A stretch of DNA of 64,000 bases from Neiella marina (GTDB lineage Bacteria > Pseudomonadota > Gammaproteobacteria > Enterobacterales > Neiellaceae), in NCBI RefSeq assembly GCF_002165625.1, contig NZ_NGNS01000003.1, positions 124,001 to 188,000 of the forward strand, given 5' to 3'. A model generated the notes under the pieces. The model did not search any database, had not been told where the DNA came from, and saw only the letters and a list, made by a program, of their open reading frames with translations. Made by a program: the position numbers and the translations under genes. This document shows, piece after piece, positions 1-9,622 of this stretch (positions within the stretch are counted from its first letter, which is position 1; each line of letters starts with the position of its first letter).

Positions 1-774
1 CGGCAACGCGGTCACCACAAATTCCTTGCCAGGATTAATCACTGGGCCAACGATAGCTGCCACTTGCTCGAGGTTGCCGACCATATTGCTATGACTCAAC
101 ATAGCGCCTTTAGCAACACCGGTTGTACCGCCAGTGTATTGTAAAAATGCCAAATCATCAGGCGACATGTGAGGCTTCACGTAAGTTAAATGACGACCTT
201 TGGCCAGCGCTTTGCGCATCGAGATAGCATCTGGCAAATCATATTTCGGCACCATCTTTTTGACGTACTGCACGACAAAATTAACCAAAGTCCTTTTCGC
301 CGTTGCCAGCTGATCACCCAGCTTGGTCAGGATAACGTGTTTAACTGGCGTTTCTCGAACCACTTTTTCAAGGGTATGAGCAAAGTTAGAGACGATAACA
401 ATAGCTTTTGCCCCGGAGTCATTAAGCTGGTGTTTTAGTTCTCTAGGGGTGTACAGCGGGTTAACGTTGACAACTACTAGCCCTGCGCGCAAGACACCAA
501 ACAAGGCGATCGGATACTGCAACAAGTTGGGCATCATAATGGCGACACGGTCGCCTTTTTGTAGCTTCAACTCTTGTTGCAAGTAAGCAGCAAAAATTCG
601 GCTCTGTTCTTCTAAACTGCGAAATGTCAGAGTCGCACCCATGTTGATGAATGCTGGCTGATCGGGGTATTTATGGACCGACTCCTCAAATATGTCGATC
701 AACGAGGTGTAGTGTTCAGGGTCGATGAATTCGGGCACCCCTTCTGGATATTGCTCCAGCCAGGTCTTCTCCAC
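1..774 (-). CDS. fadD: Long-chain fatty acid--CoA ligase FadD, N-terminal 258 residues (cut by window edge)
   Basis: Activates long-chain fatty acids to acyl-CoA for beta-oxidation at the inner membrane. The start is a GTG at 774-772 preceded by AGGAG; translation gives [19 protein letters not shown], closely resembling the FadD N-terminus. The ATP/AMP-binding signature YTGGTTG lies at residues 213-219, followed by [11 protein letters not shown]. The frame stays open to base 1, so the adenylate-forming C-terminal part lies outside the window. It is the last gene of a minus-strand block (yoaA, tsaB, methyltransferase-like, hydrolase, fadD) that recalls the E. coli yoaA-tsaB-yeaY-fadD order. 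A 178-bp gap before it suggests its own promoter. Identity is secure; truncation is only the window boundary. Confidence 0.93.
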   Translation of the reverse strand, partial: MEKTWLEQYPEGVPEFIDPEHYTSLIDIFEESVHKYPDQPAFINMGATLTFRSLEEQSRIFAAYLQQELKLQKGDRVAIMMPNLLQYPIALFGVLRAGLVVVNVNPLYTPRELKHQLNDSGAKAIVIVSNFAHTLEKVVRETPVKHVILTKLGDQLATAKRTLVNFVVQYVKKMVPKYDLPDAISMRKALAKGRHLTYVKPHMSPDDLAFLQYTGGTTGVAKGAMLSHSNMVGNLEQVAAIVGPVINPGKEFVVTALP

Positions 775-952
775 GGCGCTCTCCTGCTTGTATAGTTTGT
801 TATGTTTTTTATTGAGTGTAACTGCAAAGTCACTTGTTATATTGAACTTTGATGCATTTAGACTAGAGCTAACACTCTAACCATCAAATCGTGACACAAA
901 ATTCATAAATCACCTCAATTCACTTGTTCATCATGAGAGCTAGCGCATATTT

Positions 953-1825
953 TCAATCACTTGTTTGAATTGTGCCGGCGACAAATTGCTCAATTAATGA
1001 AGCGACATTTTTCGGTTGTGTCATATGGACATGATGACCGCCGGGAAGTTCCTCAACAGACAACCGCTGAAAGAAATCTCGACGCGACGCCAGCATTGAT
1101 TTCACTTCTGGATAACCATCGGTTGCGACAATAATTTGCACTGGGCATGCGATCGCTTGCAACATTTCTTGGACCTGAGATTCCACCAGACGGGTAGCAG
1201 ACAGCGCTTTAATCCGTCGATCATATGCCCATTGCACCCCCGAATCTGAAGTCCTTACGTTACGTTTGATGAGTAGCTCTACGAGCGTTGGATTGAGGTC
1301 ATCTGACACCGCTAGCCTAGCAGCAACGGCTTGATGAATATCGTCATAATATTTAGCCGTTTGCTGCCGATTGCGCTTGCGGCTGAGTAATCCTTTACGA
1401 AGCATGGCGACCGCTTGCTCTGGTGCTGCAGACAGCGGCCCTGCGCCCTCAATCATCACCAAGTGGGACACTTTCTCGGGAAATGCTGCAGCAACCATGC
1501 TGTTGACCAAAGCCCCCATTGAATGGCCAACCAAAATCACTGGCTGATCAATTTGCACCAACACCTGATACAGCACATCAGCCCAATCAACAAAATGATA
1601 GTTTGCCGCGGATGGCAAGTGTTGCGACAAGCCGTGGCCGGGCCAGTCAAATGCCAGTACCGGATGATTCTGAATTCTTTTTGCCAATGGCAGTAATGAG
1701 TTGGCGTTATCGAGCCAGCCATGGGTGGCAACGATTAAAGGCCTTTGCGGCTCTTGGGATGGGGGGTTAATTTGCCAACCAGCCAGCTTAATACCAGCTA
1801 GTTGGCAATACCAATCTTGATACAT
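953..1825 (-). CDS. Alpha/beta hydrolase
   Basis: A 290-residue cytoplasmic alpha/beta-hydrolase-fold enzyme. The oxyanion region HGWLDN is at residues 35-40, DWPGHG at 60-65, the nucleophile elbow GHSMG at 100-104 (Ser102), and the probable catalytic His lies in GGHHVHM near residues 262-268. No signal peptide is visible. It follows the exported methyltransferase-like gene by 25 bp and precedes fadD, so a lipid or ester substrate is plausible, but that is inference from context. Hydrolases of this general type sit next to fadD in related gammaproteobacteria. The substrate cannot be read from sequence. Confidence 0.85.
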   Translation of the reverse strand: MYQDWYCQLAGIKLAGWQINPPSQEPQRPLIVATHGWLDNANSLLPLAKRIQNHPVLAFDWPGHGLSQHLPSAANYHFVDWADVLYQVLVQIDQPVILVGHSMGALVNSMVAAAFPEKVSHLVMIEGAGPLSAAPEQAVAMLRKGLLSRKRNRQQTAKYYDDIHQAVAARLAVSDDLNPTLVELLIKRNVRTSDSGVQWAYDRRIKALSATRLVESQVQEMLQAIACPVQIIVATDGYPEVKSMLASRRDFFQRLSVEELPGGHHVHMTQPKNVASLIEQFVAGTIQTSD

Positions 1826-1850
1826 AGTTGATCAAGCCAAACGAAATGAG

Positions 1851-2696
1851 TTAATTCGCTGGTTTGATGAACTTCAAGGTCATGCGATCACTCTCACCAA
1901 TAGCAAGGTACTTGTCTTTGTCCTGATCTTTCAGGCGCAGTACCGGCGGTAATGTCCACACTCCTTTAGGATGGTCTTTGGTGTCTTTTGCATTGGCGTT
2001 AACTTCGCTGGTTGCAACAATTTTGAAGCCTGCGCTTTCAATGACGCCAATCAGTTCAGCTTGGTTCAAGTAACCTGAACCCTTCAGTTCTTCGTTGCTT
2101 TTATTGTCGGGGCCGCGATGCTGAACCACCCCCAAAACGCCACCAGGCTTCAACACAGCAAATGCTGATGCCAAGACATCGCCATCGATGCCATCGCGAT
2201 GCCAACCATGGAGGTTGCGGAAAGTTAGAACCATATCGACCGAGTTATCAGCACCCAGTTTGGCAGCGGCCGGCGGCTGAAATTCAACCACTGCAACATT
2301 GCCCCACCAGTCTTTGTTAGCGTCTAACTTCGCCAGAAGCTTCTTACCATTTTTGTAGTAGTAGCTATTTTCATCAGCTCCAGTGACTTTGAAATTGGCG
2401 GCAATGAACTTACCTTGATCTTTCAGATAAGGAGCGAGTATGTGGCTATACCAAGCCCCACTGCCGGGCCACAATTCGATCACTGTATCTGTTGGTTTGA
2501 TACCAAAGAAAGTGAGTGTCTGGTAGGGGTGACGATAGACGTCTCGTTCGGCCATCGCAGCACGACGTTCATCGGCAATGGTTTTCGCTAATGCGTCATC
2601 AGCCATTGCCGGAGCAGCAATAACGGCTGCCGATAAGGTTAATCCTGCCAATACAGCTTTCTTCGCTGAAGTCGTTCTCAGAGCTCTCAGTAGCAT
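1851..2696 (-). CDS. Exported class I methyltransferase-fold protein (COG4798-like)
   Basis: 281 residues. Residues 1-32 form a Sec signal peptide: two Arg/Lys stretches, a hydrophobic core (AVLAGLTLSAAVIAAP), and an AMA cleavage site. The mature part resembles a Rossmann-fold methyltransferase with a motif-I-like ELWPGSG at 74-80 and a later LKPGGVLGVV strand. This matches the group called 'predicted methyltransferase' (COG4798) from memory. The start is supported by GGAAC upstream of ATG 2696. It is downstream of tsaB (about 210 bp, containing an inverted repeat) and 25 bp upstream of the hydrolase. An exported SAM-dependent enzyme is odd because SAM is cytoplasmic; it may have lost catalysis. 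Fold confident, activity unknown. Confidence 0.75.
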   Translation of the reverse strand: MLLRALRTTSAKKAVLAGLTLSAAVIAAPAMADDALAKTIADERRAAMAERDVYRHPYQTLTFFGIKPTDTVIELWPGSGAWYSHILAPYLKDQGKFIAANFKVTGADENSYYYKNGKKLLAKLDANKDWWGNVAVVEFQPPAAAKLGADNSVDMVLTFRNLHGWHRDGIDGDVLASAFAVLKPGGVLGVVQHRGPDNKSNEELKGSGYLNQAELIGVIESAGFKIVATSEVNANAKDTKDHPKGVWTLPPVLRLKDQDKDKYLAIGESDRMTLKFIKPAN

Positions 2697-2746
2697 GCTA
2701 TTTGTTCCTTTATTGTGCTGTTATTTATATGGAAAATCGTAGCTTT

Positions 2747-2809
2747 ATACCAATCGATGTAGACATTTATCCTGCTCTGAGCGGAGCAAATGTTTGCATC
2801 GACTGGTAT
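2747..2809. repeat. Imperfect 63-bp inverted repeat
   Basis: The left arm starts ATACCAATCGATGTAGACA and the right arm ends TGTTTGCATCGACTGGTAT. The arms pair over about 25 bp with a few mismatches, around a short centre near CTGCTCTGAGCGGAGC. It lies between tsaB and the methyltransferase-like gene. No T-tract follows, so it is more likely a small dispersed palindromic element or processing hairpin than an intrinsic terminator. Confidence 0.6.
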
Positions 2810-2910
2810 TACAGACTGGCCATTAACTTAAAGCTTTCAGCAGTCAAATAGCCAGCCCCAGACACAATTTGAAACAAGATTGCTAGCTTATCGCCGCGAA
2901 CAACGATCCC

Positions 2911-3612
2911 TTAGCGACCAGGTAGTTTTTGCCACGTCACGGTATCACGAAGGTATACAGGCTGAGCGTCTGCAGCATCAACAGCTTCACCACGTTGCCA
3001 AGCAAACTGGCTTAAATACGCCATGTCCTCAGCAAGTGGAAATAGATCGATATCGTGGTGCACGACGTGATTTGGCATTGGAGCCAGTTTATCGGCATAA
3101 GCCAACCAACCGGAGCCCGTCGCGTAATAGTCTTTTGATTCGTCAACAACATCGCGCCATTGCTCTGGTGGGCAAACTCGCTCTGGCTGTTGTGGCACAA
3201 AGTCACCTTGGTGATGGCAAAAGCTACCGAGGTAGATTTCATTCATCCGAGCATCAATGGCGACTAACTGCTGCGGGATATCGCTTAAACGGTAACCTTG
3301 ACGAGCCAGAGCTTGCAACGTCGACATAGCTAGCAGTGGTAAATCGGCGCCGAATGCCAATCCTTGCGCCGTTGCGGTACCGATACGAACACCAGTAAAA
3401 CTGCCTGGCCCGCGACCGAAGGCGATGGCATCGAGTTGCGATAAACTCAATCCGGCTTGTGCTAGCAGTGATTTTGCCATTGGCAATACTAATTTAGCGT
3501 GCTCTCGGGGTGCCACTTTACTATCGGCAATTATTTCGTCACCGACCATCAATGCCGCAGAGCAACTTTCAGTACAGGTATCGATTGCTAAGATTTGGAG
3601 CTTTTTCATCAT
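2911..3612 (-). CDS. tsaB: tRNA threonylcarbamoyladenosine biosynthesis protein TsaB
   Basis: Works with TsaD, TsaE and TsaC to make t6A37 on ANN-decoding tRNAs; TsaB dimerises with TsaD and is a degenerate ASKHA-fold protein. The 233 residues match the usual length (about 230). Visible hallmarks are AIDTCTESCSAAL at the N-terminus and FGRGPGSFTGVRIG around residue 65. The start ATG at 3612 directly abuts the yoaA stop, indicating cotranscription, the same yoaA-tsaB arrangement as in E. coli. Essential in most bacteria. Confidence 0.95.
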   Translation of the reverse strand: MMKKLQILAIDTCTESCSAALMVGDEIIADSKVAPREHAKLVLPMAKSLLAQAGLSLSQLDAIAFGRGPGSFTGVRIGTATAQGLAFGADLPLLAMSTLQALARQGYRLSDIPQQLVAIDARMNEIYLGSFCHHQGDFVPQQPERVCPPEQWRDVVDESKDYYATGSGWLAYADKLAPMPNHVVHHDIDLFPLAEDMAYLSQFAWQRGEAVDAADAQPVYLRDTVTWQKLPGR

Positions 3613-5547
3613 TTAATCAGGTTGTTGTTCTATCGAAGGTTGTTGCAAAAACGCCACCGCCTTGTCTTGTCGCCGAGTTCTCGGCATCTCCGGTAAGCTT
3701 TGCAAAAAGGTTTTGCCGTAGGCTCTGGATGCTAATCGAGAGTCACAGATTGCCAATAAGCCTTGGTCTGTCACTGAACGGATCAAGCGCCCTGCGCCCT
3801 GTTTTAAAGTGATCACCGCTTTGGGAATTTGAATAGCCGAAAATGGGTCGCCGCCACTGCGCCGGCAATCTTCGATGCGAGCGCTGAGCAAAGGGTCATC
3901 TGGGGCACCAAAGGGCAATTTGTCGATGATAACACAGCTCAAGGCATCACCTCGGACATCAACGCCTTCCCAAAAACTGCCAGTTGCCAGCAATACAGCA
4001 TCCCCTGCAGCAACAAATTGATCGAGCAAAATCCGTTTTGAACTCTTTCCTTGGACCAATATCGGCCGCGTCAATTGCTCGCCAATCTCGGCGGCTACTT
4101 GCTGCATCATCCGATGACTAGTAAACAGCACAAACACGCCGCCTTTGCTCGCCTCAATGAGCGGCAAAATAGTCTCTATGAATTGCCTTGCCGTAGGCTG
4201 ACCGCCGACTGGTTCTGGCAGAGATGCCGGAACAAATAGTAAACTCTGTTGCTGATAGTTGAAGGGGCTTGGCAAACTTAACTCTGCAGTACGCTGAATT
4301 CCCATTTGAGAGGAAAAATGTCTGAAACCATCGCCAACTCGCAAGGTAGCGGAAGTAAACACCCAAGAGGCGTGTTGCTGGGCCATAAAATCGGCAAAGC
4401 GGTTGGCGATATCCAATGGCGTTAAATGCATGATTAAATGTCGAGGTGTCGTTTCAAACCAATAGCTATTGCCGAGTTCATCGACTTGGCAAATCGCTTT
4501 GAGCTGATTGATATACTGGCTACAACGCTCCCAGCATTGATCAATTAATTTTCCTCGTCCCAAAGCCAGCTTCAACACATCGAATAAAAAGCTCAAATCA
4601 TCGGCTAGGCGCTTGACCGCATGTTGCACATTGCTTTGTTGCATTTGCTCGCGCCAATTGCCTTTGCTTGGCTCTCGGCCAAAGCAAAGCCGTAGGTCTT
4701 GCCCGGCTTGCGATAATCGCGCCGCCGCTTTACCTAACTGGGCTTGGTCGGCCGCTTCGGAGCGATAGGCAGCTTCAACATCCTTGCTCAGATCGACAAT
4801 CTGGCGAGTAGACAACGAGGTCCCAAAATACATGGTAGCAATATCGGGTAGTTGGTGAGCTTCATCGAAAATAAAGCTATCGGCCTGTGGCAATAGTTCA
4901 CCAAATCCGGTGTCTTTAATCGCCATGTCGGCAAAGAACAGGTGATGATTGATCACCACCAACTCTGCCTCCTGGGCCTTTTTGCGCGCTTTTAGTAGGT
5001 AACACTCGTCATAGTCTGGGCAATCTCGGCCCAAACAATTGTCTTGAGTCGAAGTCACATAAGGATAAATACGACTGTCTTCACCGAGCTCTGTTAATTC
5101 GCCGATGTCGCCACTGTCAGTTCGATTCGACCAGCGCTTGACGATCACTAAATCAGCCTGCAAGTCAGACTCGAGTAGCTTATCAGCTTGTTTTAGGTGC
5201 AAATCCATCCGGTATCGGCACAAATAATTAGCCCGCCCTTTGAGCAAAGCTACAGGTCGACCGCAACCTAGGGCATCGATAACAGTCGGCAAATCTCGAT
5301 GAAAGAGTTGCTCTTGCAGCGCTTTGGTTCCGGTACTGACGATGGTCTTACCTTTACTTAACAGCGCCGGAATCAAATAAGCGAAGGTTTTACCGGTACC
5401 CGTCCCAGCCTCGACCACTAAGTTGGTCTTTTGCTTCATCGCTTTTTCGACTGCAAGCGCCATATCAAGCTGTGCCTGACGTGGTTTGAACTGGGGAATA
5501 GACTTGGCTAGCGCGCCTTTGTCACCAAAACAATTCGATACTTTCAT
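3613..5547 (-). CDS. yoaA: DinG-family ATP-dependent DNA helicase YoaA
   Basis: Superfamily 2, XPD/Rad3-like 5'-3' helicase; E. coli YoaA acts with HolC in repair of stalled forks. About 644 residues. Walker A EAGTGTGKT is near residues 46-54. Iron-sulfur cluster cysteines are in NYLCRYRM and in the DNCLGRDCP...C block. The DEAH box is in FIFDEAHQLPD, and motif VI in KQGAGRLIRS. Strong end-to-end resemblance to E. coli YoaA. ATG 5547 is preferred over the TTG one codon upstream. It is the first gene of the yoaA-tsaB unit. Confidence 0.93.
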   Translation of the reverse strand: MKVSNCFGDKGALAKSIPQFKPRQAQLDMALAVEKAMKQKTNLVVEAGTGTGKTFAYLIPALLSKGKTIVSTGTKALQEQLFHRDLPTVIDALGCGRPVALLKGRANYLCRYRMDLHLKQADKLLESDLQADLVIVKRWSNRTDSGDIGELTELGEDSRIYPYVTSTQDNCLGRDCPDYDECYLLKARKKAQEAELVVINHHLFFADMAIKDTGFGELLPQADSFIFDEAHQLPDIATMYFGTSLSTRQIVDLSKDVEAAYRSEAADQAQLGKAAARLSQAGQDLRLCFGREPSKGNWREQMQQSNVQHAVKRLADDLSFLFDVLKLALGRGKLIDQCWERCSQYINQLKAICQVDELGNSYWFETTPRHLIMHLTPLDIANRFADFMAQQHASWVFTSATLRVGDGFRHFSSQMGIQRTAELSLPSPFNYQQQSLLFVPASLPEPVGGQPTARQFIETILPLIEASKGGVFVLFTSHRMMQQVAAEIGEQLTRPILVQGKSSKRILLDQFVAAGDAVLLATGSFWEGVDVRGDALSCVIIDKLPFGAPDDPLLSARIEDCRRSGGDPFSAIQIPKAVITLKQGAGRLIRSVTDQGLLAICDSRLASRAYGKTFLQSLPEMPRTRRQDKAVAFLQQPSIEQQPD

Positions 5548-5599
5548 CAACTCAGTGAGTCATTAACTCGTCATTCAATAAACCGATAAGCGGTCCACA

Positions 5600-5626
5600 A
5601 AAAAGCTGGCCTAAAGCCAGCTTTTT
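5600..5626 (-). terminator. Intrinsic terminator after the outer-membrane barrel gene
   Basis: GCTGGC (5605-5610), loop CTAAA and GCCAGC (5616-5621) are flanked by A and T runs on both sides. It lies 18 bp past the stop of the minus-strand barrel gene. It therefore separates that gene from yoaA and could work in either direction. Confidence 0.85.
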
Positions 5627-5643
5627 GTCATTCGCTTTGCTTT

Positions 5644-6834
5644 TTATAGGGCTGCACGCAGCGTCAGCCAGTAGGTACTTTTATCGTAACTCAAGCGCTC
5701 TATATTGGAATCTTGGTCACTGTACTGGTAGTTCAGTTCCGTGCTTAACCAGCGGCGCCAATCATAGCTAATAGCAAACTGTGCCGATAGATAATCATCA
5801 TCTCGGTCTAAACCGGTGAACTCCTCGTCAACGTATTTGCCACCAACAGTAGTGGTCAATCGGTCACTCCAACCATGCTGCCAACGCAATGCTGCATTGG
5901 TTTCTTTTACAAAGTCACCAAGGGTATCGGGATCTTTCGCCCGTCGACCACTTTCAATGCTGATTTTGGAGTAACTCTTTGGCATCCATTCCGCGCCGAC
6001 AGACCAAGTTAAACCAGAAAAGTCAGTTCGCGCGACGTCATCATAATCGCGATTTTCGTAACCGACTTTAACGATACCAGCAGTTTTGCCAGTGGCTTGC
6101 CAGCGCAAACCCAATTGATAGCTCTCATCGGTACTATCGCGGTTGCTCTCGGAGGCGGCTTGGCGATCATACTCAGTATCCGTGCGACTCCAATCAAGCA
6201 GCGCTGAGGTTTTCGGTCCCAAACGCCAATACAGCGTGGCGCCAGCAGTTAGTGCGTCAAAATCTCGAAACACGCTTTGTTGACGGAAGTTGCGATACTC
6301 CTGCTGGTCGTAAGCTAAGCGAACGTCAACATTGAATCGTGCATCACTGACACCGAAACCGTAAAGCGCCGAGGCATTTTGCAATTCCTTCTCAACAACT
6401 TCATCGAGGCGGTCACCCTGTCCTTCACTGATGCCTTTGCCACGCGCTTCATGCTCCCGAATGAAGTCGTAGTTCATGGTCAGACGATGTTGACTGGTAA
6501 ACTCATGGTGCAGCTTGGTGGTTAGCTTATGATCGGTGTAATCATCTTCATCACTCGAATGATAGGTCGCATGTGCCAATTGATAACCGACCGCGAAGTT
6601 ACTCAGCTTGTCGCCGCCCGCAACCGTTAATTCGGGCTTGAGTAATGTGTACCAGCTATCAATTTCAGCAGTCGATGTGTGCGCCGTATTGTCGTCATAA
6701 CCATTAATCACACTAAGTTGAGGTCGAAGCTTTAAACCGTCAGCTATTTCAACCGCAGCCGGTTGATAATCGGCTTTTACAGGACTGCTGACGGCCACAA
6801 TCAAGGTCAGCGCAGAAGTGGTGATAAGTCGCAT
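5644..6834 (-). CDS. Outer-membrane beta-barrel protein (BBP2_2-like)
   Basis: 396 residues with a signal peptide (MRLITTSALTLIVAVSSPVKA). The mature protein has many alternating aromatic/polar beta strands (for example YDWRRWLSTELNYQY and YWLTLRAAL at the C-terminus), as in monomeric outer-membrane barrels. It resembles the BBP2_2 group often found near exopolysaccharide export genes, but no polysaccharide genes are nearby. The last residue is Leu rather than the common Phe. It is a single gene with its own terminator and a long upstream region. Barrel assignment is fairly secure; the function is unknown. Confidence 0.7.
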   Translation of the reverse strand: MRLITTSALTLIVAVSSPVKADYQPAAVEIADGLKLRPQLSVINGYDDNTAHTSTAEIDSWYTLLKPELTVAGGDKLSNFAVGYQLAHATYHSSDEDDYTDHKLTTKLHHEFTSQHRLTMNYDFIREHEARGKGISEGQGDRLDEVVEKELQNASALYGFGVSDARFNVDVRLAYDQQEYRNFRQQSVFRDFDALTAGATLYWRLGPKTSALLDWSRTDTEYDRQAASESNRDSTDESYQLGLRWQATGKTAGIVKVGYENRDYDDVARTDFSGLTWSVGAEWMPKSYSKISIESGRRAKDPDTLGDFVKETNAALRWQHGWSDRLTTTVGGKYVDEEFTGLDRDDDYLSAQFAISYDWRRWLSTELNYQYSDQDSNIERLSYDKSTYWLTLRAAL

Positions 6835-7212
6835 TGGCTAGTTCCCTCACAACACCAGTCGTTCGTCACTCAATTGACAATGGATGGCACGACTGATTAT
6901 TCCAGCATCTTTTTTTAGTTAGTGTGGAGATAATACAGACAATAGCCGCTAACGGCACCCATCAAACAGTAAATTAGTCCCTCGTCATTGGGGCAATAAC
7001 AATTTGCCAGCAATAATTTTGAACTATTTGATTAAAGTTCCGTCAACTAGAGGAATGTGTGCTGCTCATCGCATCGGTGTTTCAAAATGTAACGATGTGT
7101 TCACAAATTTGTCGGGAATCAAAAGAATTCGTTGATTTTTGCTCTATGGTGCTGATAGTTTTTGACCGCTGTTGACGCACAGATTGTTGTCGTACGTTAC
7201 GTTAGGGCTTGT
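6835..7212. other. 378-bp divergent intergenic region
   Basis: An AT-rich gap between the minus-strand barrel gene and the plus-strand secreted-protein gene, so promoters for both should be here. I found no convincing operator, repeat or small gene. Confidence 0.5.
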
Positions 7213-7818
7213 ATGAAGTATTTGATTGGTTCAATTATTGTAGCGATAGCTGCCGGGTTAAGTGCTCTGACACCTTGTCAGGCGCTCGATCGTGACGCCG
7301 CCGAATCAACCAATGATAAACAACCAGTGCTCACCACAGGCCAAGCCAGCTTTCTGCAGTTCAATCAAAAGTTTCAAATTGATTTCCAATCGCTCACCAC
7401 TGCATCAGACTTTGCCAAGCAGACTTACAACGCGGTGTATGAGTCGCTGATTAACTACAGCCACAAAATTGAAATCCTGCCAACAGCCACCGATCAGTTT
7501 TATGATGCCGAGGCAATGTCGTACCAATACATCGCGTTGCCATTGGTCGCTTTACCCCATGACAACGTCAGGTTTGAGGTGTTTAGCCAGGCCTACGATC
7601 CGAGTTATTATGCACTGAGCCATCGAAGTCAGGATGACCCACTAAACAGCTACATGCCATATGCTGATTTACAGTTTAATGATGCCAAGTTCGCGGTTGG
7701 TGTCGGTGCTAGCTTGCCACTCGACGACCGCTCCAGCCTCAGAGCACTCTATACCTCTGGAACCATCCCTGGTTTGGGAGATAGTAAACTTGGCTTGTCC
7801 TACGAACTCAAGTTCTAA
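7213..7818 (+). CDS. Small secreted protein of unknown function
   Basis: About 201 residues from ATG 7213, chosen because it gives a clean signal peptide (MKYLIGSIIVAIAAGLSA, cleavage near CQA-LD). An upstream TTG would add 17 unlikely residues. The mature part is rich in Tyr, Phe and Asp. It ends in GLGDSKLGLSYELKF, a beta-hairpin-like C-terminus with terminal Phe, so a small outer-membrane or periplasmic beta protein is possible. I do not recognise the family. Its 3' end overlaps the convergent GH36 gene by 4 bp. Confidence 0.6.
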   Translation: MKYLIGSIIVAIAAGLSALTPCQALDRDAAESTNDKQPVLTTGQASFLQFNQKFQIDFQSLTTASDFAKQTYNAVYESLINYSHKIEILPTATDQFYDAEAMSYQYIALPLVALPHDNVRFEVFSQAYDPSYYALSHRSQDDPLNSYMPYADLQFNDAKFAVGVGASLPLDDRSSLRALYTSGTIPGLGDSKLGLSYELKF

Positions 7819-9566
7819 GCGCTACTTTGACCGCGTCTTTTCGCTAGAATCGCCCTCGCCTGTTTTGGCTCAACATTGCACCTGAACTCGGTTTGCTGAT
7901 CAGCAAGGGGTATTTGTTGCCAGTAATCGAACCAATCCACCGGTTCATCACAACTAACGATGTGTTGCTGCGTAACGTCGCGATGCAAGTTAAACAACAA
8001 GAACAATTCGAGTTCCGCGCTCAGTCGCAAGCGCGCCTGACTAAAATCCAAATCGTGATACTTAGCACTGTCTTCACTCTGCTGCCAACGATCGAACAAT
8101 CGCTGAATGGTGTTGTGCGCTAAAGACGGCATCGCCAGCACCGAATCACCCAAGATCAGATTGCCACCATGGGTCAACATTGATGTGGCGTGAAACAGGT
8201 ATTCCGATGGACTCGCGTGCTGTTGCTGCTCAGCGGTGTCGAGATCCGATACGGTCAGACAATCTTGATCGATCTGCCACAGTTTGTTGTGCTGCCAACT
8301 ACGGCAGGCATTCTCTTGATGCAACTGACTGAAGCGATGCATATGCCGATGAATATCGTCACTGGTTCGCATCGCGTCAACTAATCCTAGCGATGGCCAC
8401 ATCGGTGCGTTACAGCCCAGCACGACCGCATCACCTGCGCCTTCGCGAATAGCAGCCAAGCCACGGCGATATGCTTCAACACTGGTCATTGGATTGGCTC
8501 GCGGAACTTGCAATGCCCCCCAATATAGCGCGTCGAGTTTGAACAGCACGATGCCCCAGCGCTGTTTCATTGCTGCGACTGTATCTCGCAAGTATTGGCA
8601 AGGGCCATCTTGGGAAGTATCAAGCAAGTACCAAGGAGTGCAACGCCAACCTCCGTAGGTAATGTCATCCGCCGGTATCGGGCGCCCCTGTTGATTGCGG
8701 ACAAACCAGTCGGGATGTTGCTGCAATAACTGTGATGATCGCTCAGCAATAAATGGCGCCAACCAGATGCCCGGTTGGCAATTGGCGCGTTCAATTGCAT
8801 CAATTGCCGATTCAACACCGCCAGCAAACTTGTCAGACGGTAGCAACCAATCCCCCATCGCTCGTTGATAGCCATCATCGATCAGCACTACCTTGGCTTG
8901 CGGAAATTGTTTACTCAACGCATCACTATTGGCTGCGATAATGTCGGTAGTGATGTGTTCATAATAGTGGTACCAGGAACACCAGCCCTGCAGGCTGTTG
9001 TTAAATCTGGGCACTCCGTGGTGGTGTTGAATCGCCTTAGCAAACTGCGAGGTCACCTCATCAATCGAATGACCGGCTACACATACAGGCATTGGCAAAG
9101 ACAACTCTTGACGCGCCGCCAGCGACAATTGTTCCGTTTCCACTACCGCCACCAAGAGCCCTTGATCTCGATATTGAAAATAGCCATTAAACTGGTCACA
9201 GCTAGCAAAGCCGCAGAGCCAGTACGCTTTACTGGGCTCTACCTCAACGATCAAGTAGTTGTAATAACGAACCTGATCGGCTGGATAGCGTCGATAGTCA
9301 TTGTCGTTGTCGGCACAGCGGCTGACCCGCTGGGGGTGCTGCAATGTACCACGCCACTGACAAAGCATTTGGAAACCATCGCCTAACACTTGTTGGTCGC
9401 GCCATAGGCTCAGGTCCCAGCTCGCCACAATGACATTAGGCAATTGCTCAATCTCGGCGTTATTGGCGCGCACAATCACGCAATTATCGTGTTTTATCAG
9501 TTGCGCATTGCTACGACGGTCAAAACACGGCGTAGCCAAGGTTGATTGCGAGGGCTTAATAGGCAT
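7815..9566 (-). CDS. Glycoside hydrolase family 36, alpha-galactosidase-like
   Basis: 583 residues, no signal peptide, so intracellular. The clan GH-D barrel is recognisable: GWCSWYH (194-200), LIDDGYQ (228-234), GIWLAPF (266-272), FKLDALYWGAL with the probable nucleophile Asp345, and MRTSDDIH with the candidate acid/base Asp at 403-404. Members hydrolyse alpha-galactosides or transfer galactose. It is shorter than classical 700-residue bacterial enzymes, having a reduced N-terminal beta domain. No sugar transporter or regulator adjoins it, so the substrate is open. Converges on the small secreted-protein gene. Confidence 0.82.
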   Translation of the reverse strand: MPIKPSQSTLATPCFDRRSNAQLIKHDNCVIVRANNAEIEQLPNVIVASWDLSLWRDQQVLGDGFQMLCQWRGTLQHPQRVSRCADNDNDYRRYPADQVRYYNYLIVEVEPSKAYWLCGFASCDQFNGYFQYRDQGLLVAVVETEQLSLAARQELSLPMPVCVAGHSIDEVTSQFAKAIQHHHGVPRFNNSLQGWCSWYHYYEHITTDIIAANSDALSKQFPQAKVVLIDDGYQRAMGDWLLPSDKFAGGVESAIDAIERANCQPGIWLAPFIAERSSQLLQQHPDWFVRNQQGRPIPADDITYGGWRCTPWYLLDTSQDGPCQYLRDTVAAMKQRWGIVLFKLDALYWGALQVPRANPMTSVEAYRRGLAAIREGAGDAVVLGCNAPMWPSLGLVDAMRTSDDIHRHMHRFSQLHQENACRSWQHNKLWQIDQDCLTVSDLDTAEQQQHASPSEYLFHATSMLTHGGNLILGDSVLAMPSLAHNTIQRLFDRWQQSEDSAKYHDLDFSQARLRLSAELELFLLFNLHRDVTQQHIVSCDEPVDWFDYWQQIPLADQQTEFRCNVEPKQARAILAKRRGQSSA

Positions 9567-9622
9567 ACTGAATACTAAGGTGACTGTCGTTTGACGTTAG
9601 TCTAGTGGAATTGGAGACCTAA

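Noticed and set aside
8865-9386. 173-residue plus-strand frame inside the GH36 gene
   Set aside because: Antisense shadow; the GH36 frame carries the catalytic motifs across this stretch.
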